A DNA stretch of 5,810 bases from Chloroflexota bacterium (GTDB lineage: Bacteria > Chloroflexota > Anaerolineae > VGOG01): NCBI GenBank assembly GCA_030615705.1, contig JAUWYT010000122.1:1-5810 (forward strand). Direction: 5' to 3'. Shown here piece by piece: positions 5,647-5,810 of the stretch. Below the pieces are notes generated by a model. That model saw only the letters and a list, made by a program, of their open reading frames with translations. It was not told the DNA's origin and ran no database searches. How positions within the stretch are numbered: position 1 is the stretch's first letter; each line of letters starts with the position of its first letter. The position numbers were made by a program, and so were the translations under genes.

Positions 5647-5747
5647 CGTGCCAGATTAACCAGCCCCCGCAGCGTCTCAAGGTCCACCGAGACATCCTGG
5701 TGAAAACGGCAGTAACTGCGGTTCTTACGAACGAGGTCTTCGAGCAT
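5643..5747 (-). pseudogene. Truncated nitroreductase N-terminal stub
   Basis: ATG 5745-5747 with the same upstream GAGGAG opens a 34-codon frame that is the N-terminus of the nitroreductase at 4318-4884 and then hits TGA at the duplication junction (5643-5645). Two residues differ: Arg13 to Cys, in the flavin-binding RSYRRF motif (here RSYCRF), and Pro20 to Ser. The stub lacks most of the flavin site and cannot be an enzyme. Its stop overlaps the downstream GTG 5644-5646 as GTGA, so ribosomes could in principle reinitiate on the truncated secreted-protein frame. Confidence 0.85.
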
Positions 5748-5810
5748 GGTTTACTCCTCACTTTTCATCGTCAGGGGGAGGAAAACGCGGTATGATGGCA
5801 GCGTAGCAGA
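5646..5810. repeat. Direct repeat copy 2, running off the right edge
   Basis: This copy differs from copy 1 at 5649, 5663, 5664, 5690 and 5711. All differences lie in the 66 bases nearest the junction, and the last 99 bases are identical. To the left of 5646 the similarity stops and the secreted-protein coding sequence begins, which marks the tandem-duplication junction. Confidence 0.95.
5751..5810 (-). CDS. C-terminus of a second copy of the secreted protein (partial)
   Basis: The last 19 codons (SATLPSYRVFLPLTMKSEE) and TAA 5751-5753 are identical to the end of the gene at 4888-5646. The rest lies beyond the right edge. This is probably the original, full-length gene, with signal peptide and upstream promoter, followed three bases later by the nitroreductase stub. 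Only the tail is seen, so no function can be read from it directly. Confidence 0.85.
   Translation of the reverse strand, partial: SATLPSYRVFLPLTMKSEE

Noticed and set aside
5212..5703. Plus-strand open frame opposite the secreted protein
   Set aside because: It is a mirror frame with no domains or start signal, and it crosses the duplication junction by chance.

Overview
The window looks like chromosomal DNA of a GC-rich bacterium, most likely a Chloroflexota member (Anaerolineae-like). That placement is inference. It rests on a Thr-Pro-rich tail on an extracellular protein (1-540), a secreted-type protein ending in an 'RVFLPL' tail (4888-5646), a short interspersed repeat inserted in frame in a gene (2136-2159), strong GC preference at third codon positions, and the gene families present. 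There is no rRNA, tRNA, CRISPR array or recognisable transposase.

Layout, left to right. Positions 1-540 (+) hold the 3' end of a gene for an extracytoplasmic protein: a beta-rich domain of the type at the C-terminus of some Chloroflexota penicillin-binding proteins, then about 60 residues of TP repeats. Positions 541-888 are non-coding and less GC-rich at the left. They carry a good sigma70-type promoter (609-637) and, in the predicted leader RNA, a 10-bp inverted repeat. A tight plus-strand operon follows: PAP2-family membrane phosphatase (889-1749), a uroporphyrinogen-decarboxylase/corrinoid-methyltransferase-family protein (from 1746, ATGA overlap), and a GPH-type sugar:cation symporter (about 2885-4275). 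The symporter reading frame is broken by three one-base frame changes and has no good start codon, so it is either a pseudogene or carries sequence errors.

Convergent to this, on the minus strand, lies a second operon: a secreted beta-rich protein (4888-5646) followed three bases later by an intact nitroreductase (4318-4884). The right edge repeats the junction of these two genes. Positions 5646-5810 duplicate 4783-4947 with five substitutions and no gaps, giving a 34-codon nitroreductase stub (5643-5747) and the C-terminus of a second copy of the secreted protein (5751 to the edge). The simplest reading is a tandem duplication with an 863-bp period, whose other end lies beyond the window.

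Working together: phosphatase, UroD-like protein and transporter are probably co-transcribed and translationally coupled, which fits uptake and processing of a small organic compound, but no substrate can be named. I see no clearly new defence or mobile system. The most interesting signals are the tandem duplication with a decaying stub, the in-frame mini-repeat in the UroD-family gene, and the decay of the symporter, including one base at the UroD/symporter junction whose reversal would restore both a stop and a start codon.
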